Source: an uncultured Oscillospiraceae bacterium (GTDB lineage Bacteria; Bacillota; Clostridia; Oscillospirales; Ruminococcaceae). Taken from it: DNA of 20,609 bases. Positions 20,304-20,609 of the stretch are shown piece after piece (the first letter of the stretch is position 1; every line of letters begins with the position of its first letter). Position numbers and translations under genes: made by a program. Below the pieces are notes generated by a model. That model made no database searches. It was not told where the DNA came from and saw only the letters and a list, made by a program, of their open reading frames with translations. The stretch lies in the NCBI GenBank assembly GCA_902490585.1, contig CABUEI010000035.1, forward strand, positions 1 to 20,609, written 5' to 3'.

Positions 20304-20609
20304 TTATATCGAAATATGGCTGTCTGATCTTACCATGTATCCATTAAATGTGGTTTCCGAATAAGTTACACAGTCACAGCCGTTCCAGTAACTTTCAAAA
20401 GTAGCGTTTATCTTTCTTATTGTATGCGGCTGATCATGAGCAGTTATTTTAAGGTTCCATTCGCGACCGTCTGTCACTGCGGCTTTTGAAAGATTTGAAG
20501 AGCCGACATAGGCTGTTGTAAATCCTGTATTTCGGTAGAACATATATGACTTTGCGTGAAGACGGGTGCATTTAGTATCATAGTATACTTTAATTTCGGT
20601 ATTTGGCAG
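20304..20609 (-). pseudogene. PLD (HKD) nuclease-like domain, fragment of the split helicase gene; 5' part beyond window
   Basis: The frame is open to the window edge. It reads through the HKD motif TRLHAKSYMF (about 20 residues from the edge), NTGF, then VGSSNLSKAAVTDGREWNLK and ITAHDQPHTIRKINATFESYWN. This is the PLD-like domain that opens PLD/DEAD-helicase/DUF3427 proteins. After ESYWN the sequence stops resembling that family and ends about 25 residues later, instead of continuing into helicase motif I. The C-terminal half of the family is found downstream on this strand at 16221-17912. It could still make a stand-alone PLD protein; I favour a truncated gene. Confidence 0.75.

Overview
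The window looks like chromosome of a spore-forming Clostridia species of the Ruminococcaceae/Oscillospiraceae type ([Eubacterium] siraeum or a relative is my guess). The reasons are a complete spoIIIA sporulation operon, a GH26 mannanase, DUF4358 and YdjGHI-like proteins, and consensus sigma-A promoters with 17-nt spacers. This assignment is inference, since no rRNA is present. No tRNA, rRNA or CRISPR array was seen.

Layout. 1-2065 (+): the 3' end of a short-chain dehydrogenase gene, a GH26 mannanase without a signal peptide, and a DUF4358 lipoprotein that overlaps it by 4 nt. 2066-4830: aspS, flanked on both sides by a near-identical structured repeat of about 310 bp (2130-2439 and 4430-4740). 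Each copy sits between two copies of the local transcription terminator hairpin. 4831-9478 (+): the eight-gene spoIIIAA-AH operon, which builds the mother-cell side of the forespore feeding-tube channel; SpoIIIAG is unusually short. 9481-10689: an AT-rich cassette with a promoter-driven, rod-folding candidate ncRNA, a small lipoprotein and a zinc-ribbon/membrane-hairpin protein. It is closed by a decayed, internally deleted second copy of the spoIIIAG-AH end plus its terminator (10690-10886).

10940-11792 (+): a strong consensus promoter and an isolated phage-type replisome-organiser gene. It ends on the base next to the stop codon of a convergent anion-transporter gene (11793-12899, -). 12978-16097 (-): a three-gene operon from its own consensus promoter, encoding two membrane-anchored zinc-ribbon proteins and an SPFH protein with four C-terminal zinc ribbons; this resembles the Bacillus YdjG/YdjH/YdjI membrane-stress complex.

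16221-20609 (-): a gene of the PLD-nuclease/DEAD-helicase/DUF3427 family appears broken in two. The helicase domain 2 plus DUF3427 half lies at 16221-17912, and the PLD (HKD) half lies at 20304 to the window end, on the same strand and in the right order. Between them, in place of helicase domain 1, is an island of about 2.4 kb. It holds an ArsR repressor, an ArsP/DUF318-type permease and a Cys-rich thioredoxin-fold protein (a metalloid or metal efflux operon), a divergent small accessory protein, and terminators near both edges.

The strongest leads for something not yet described are the terminator-embedded repeat family with its conserved RNA fold, the rod-like RNA at 9606-9809, and the operon-for-domain replacement inside the PLD-helicase gene.
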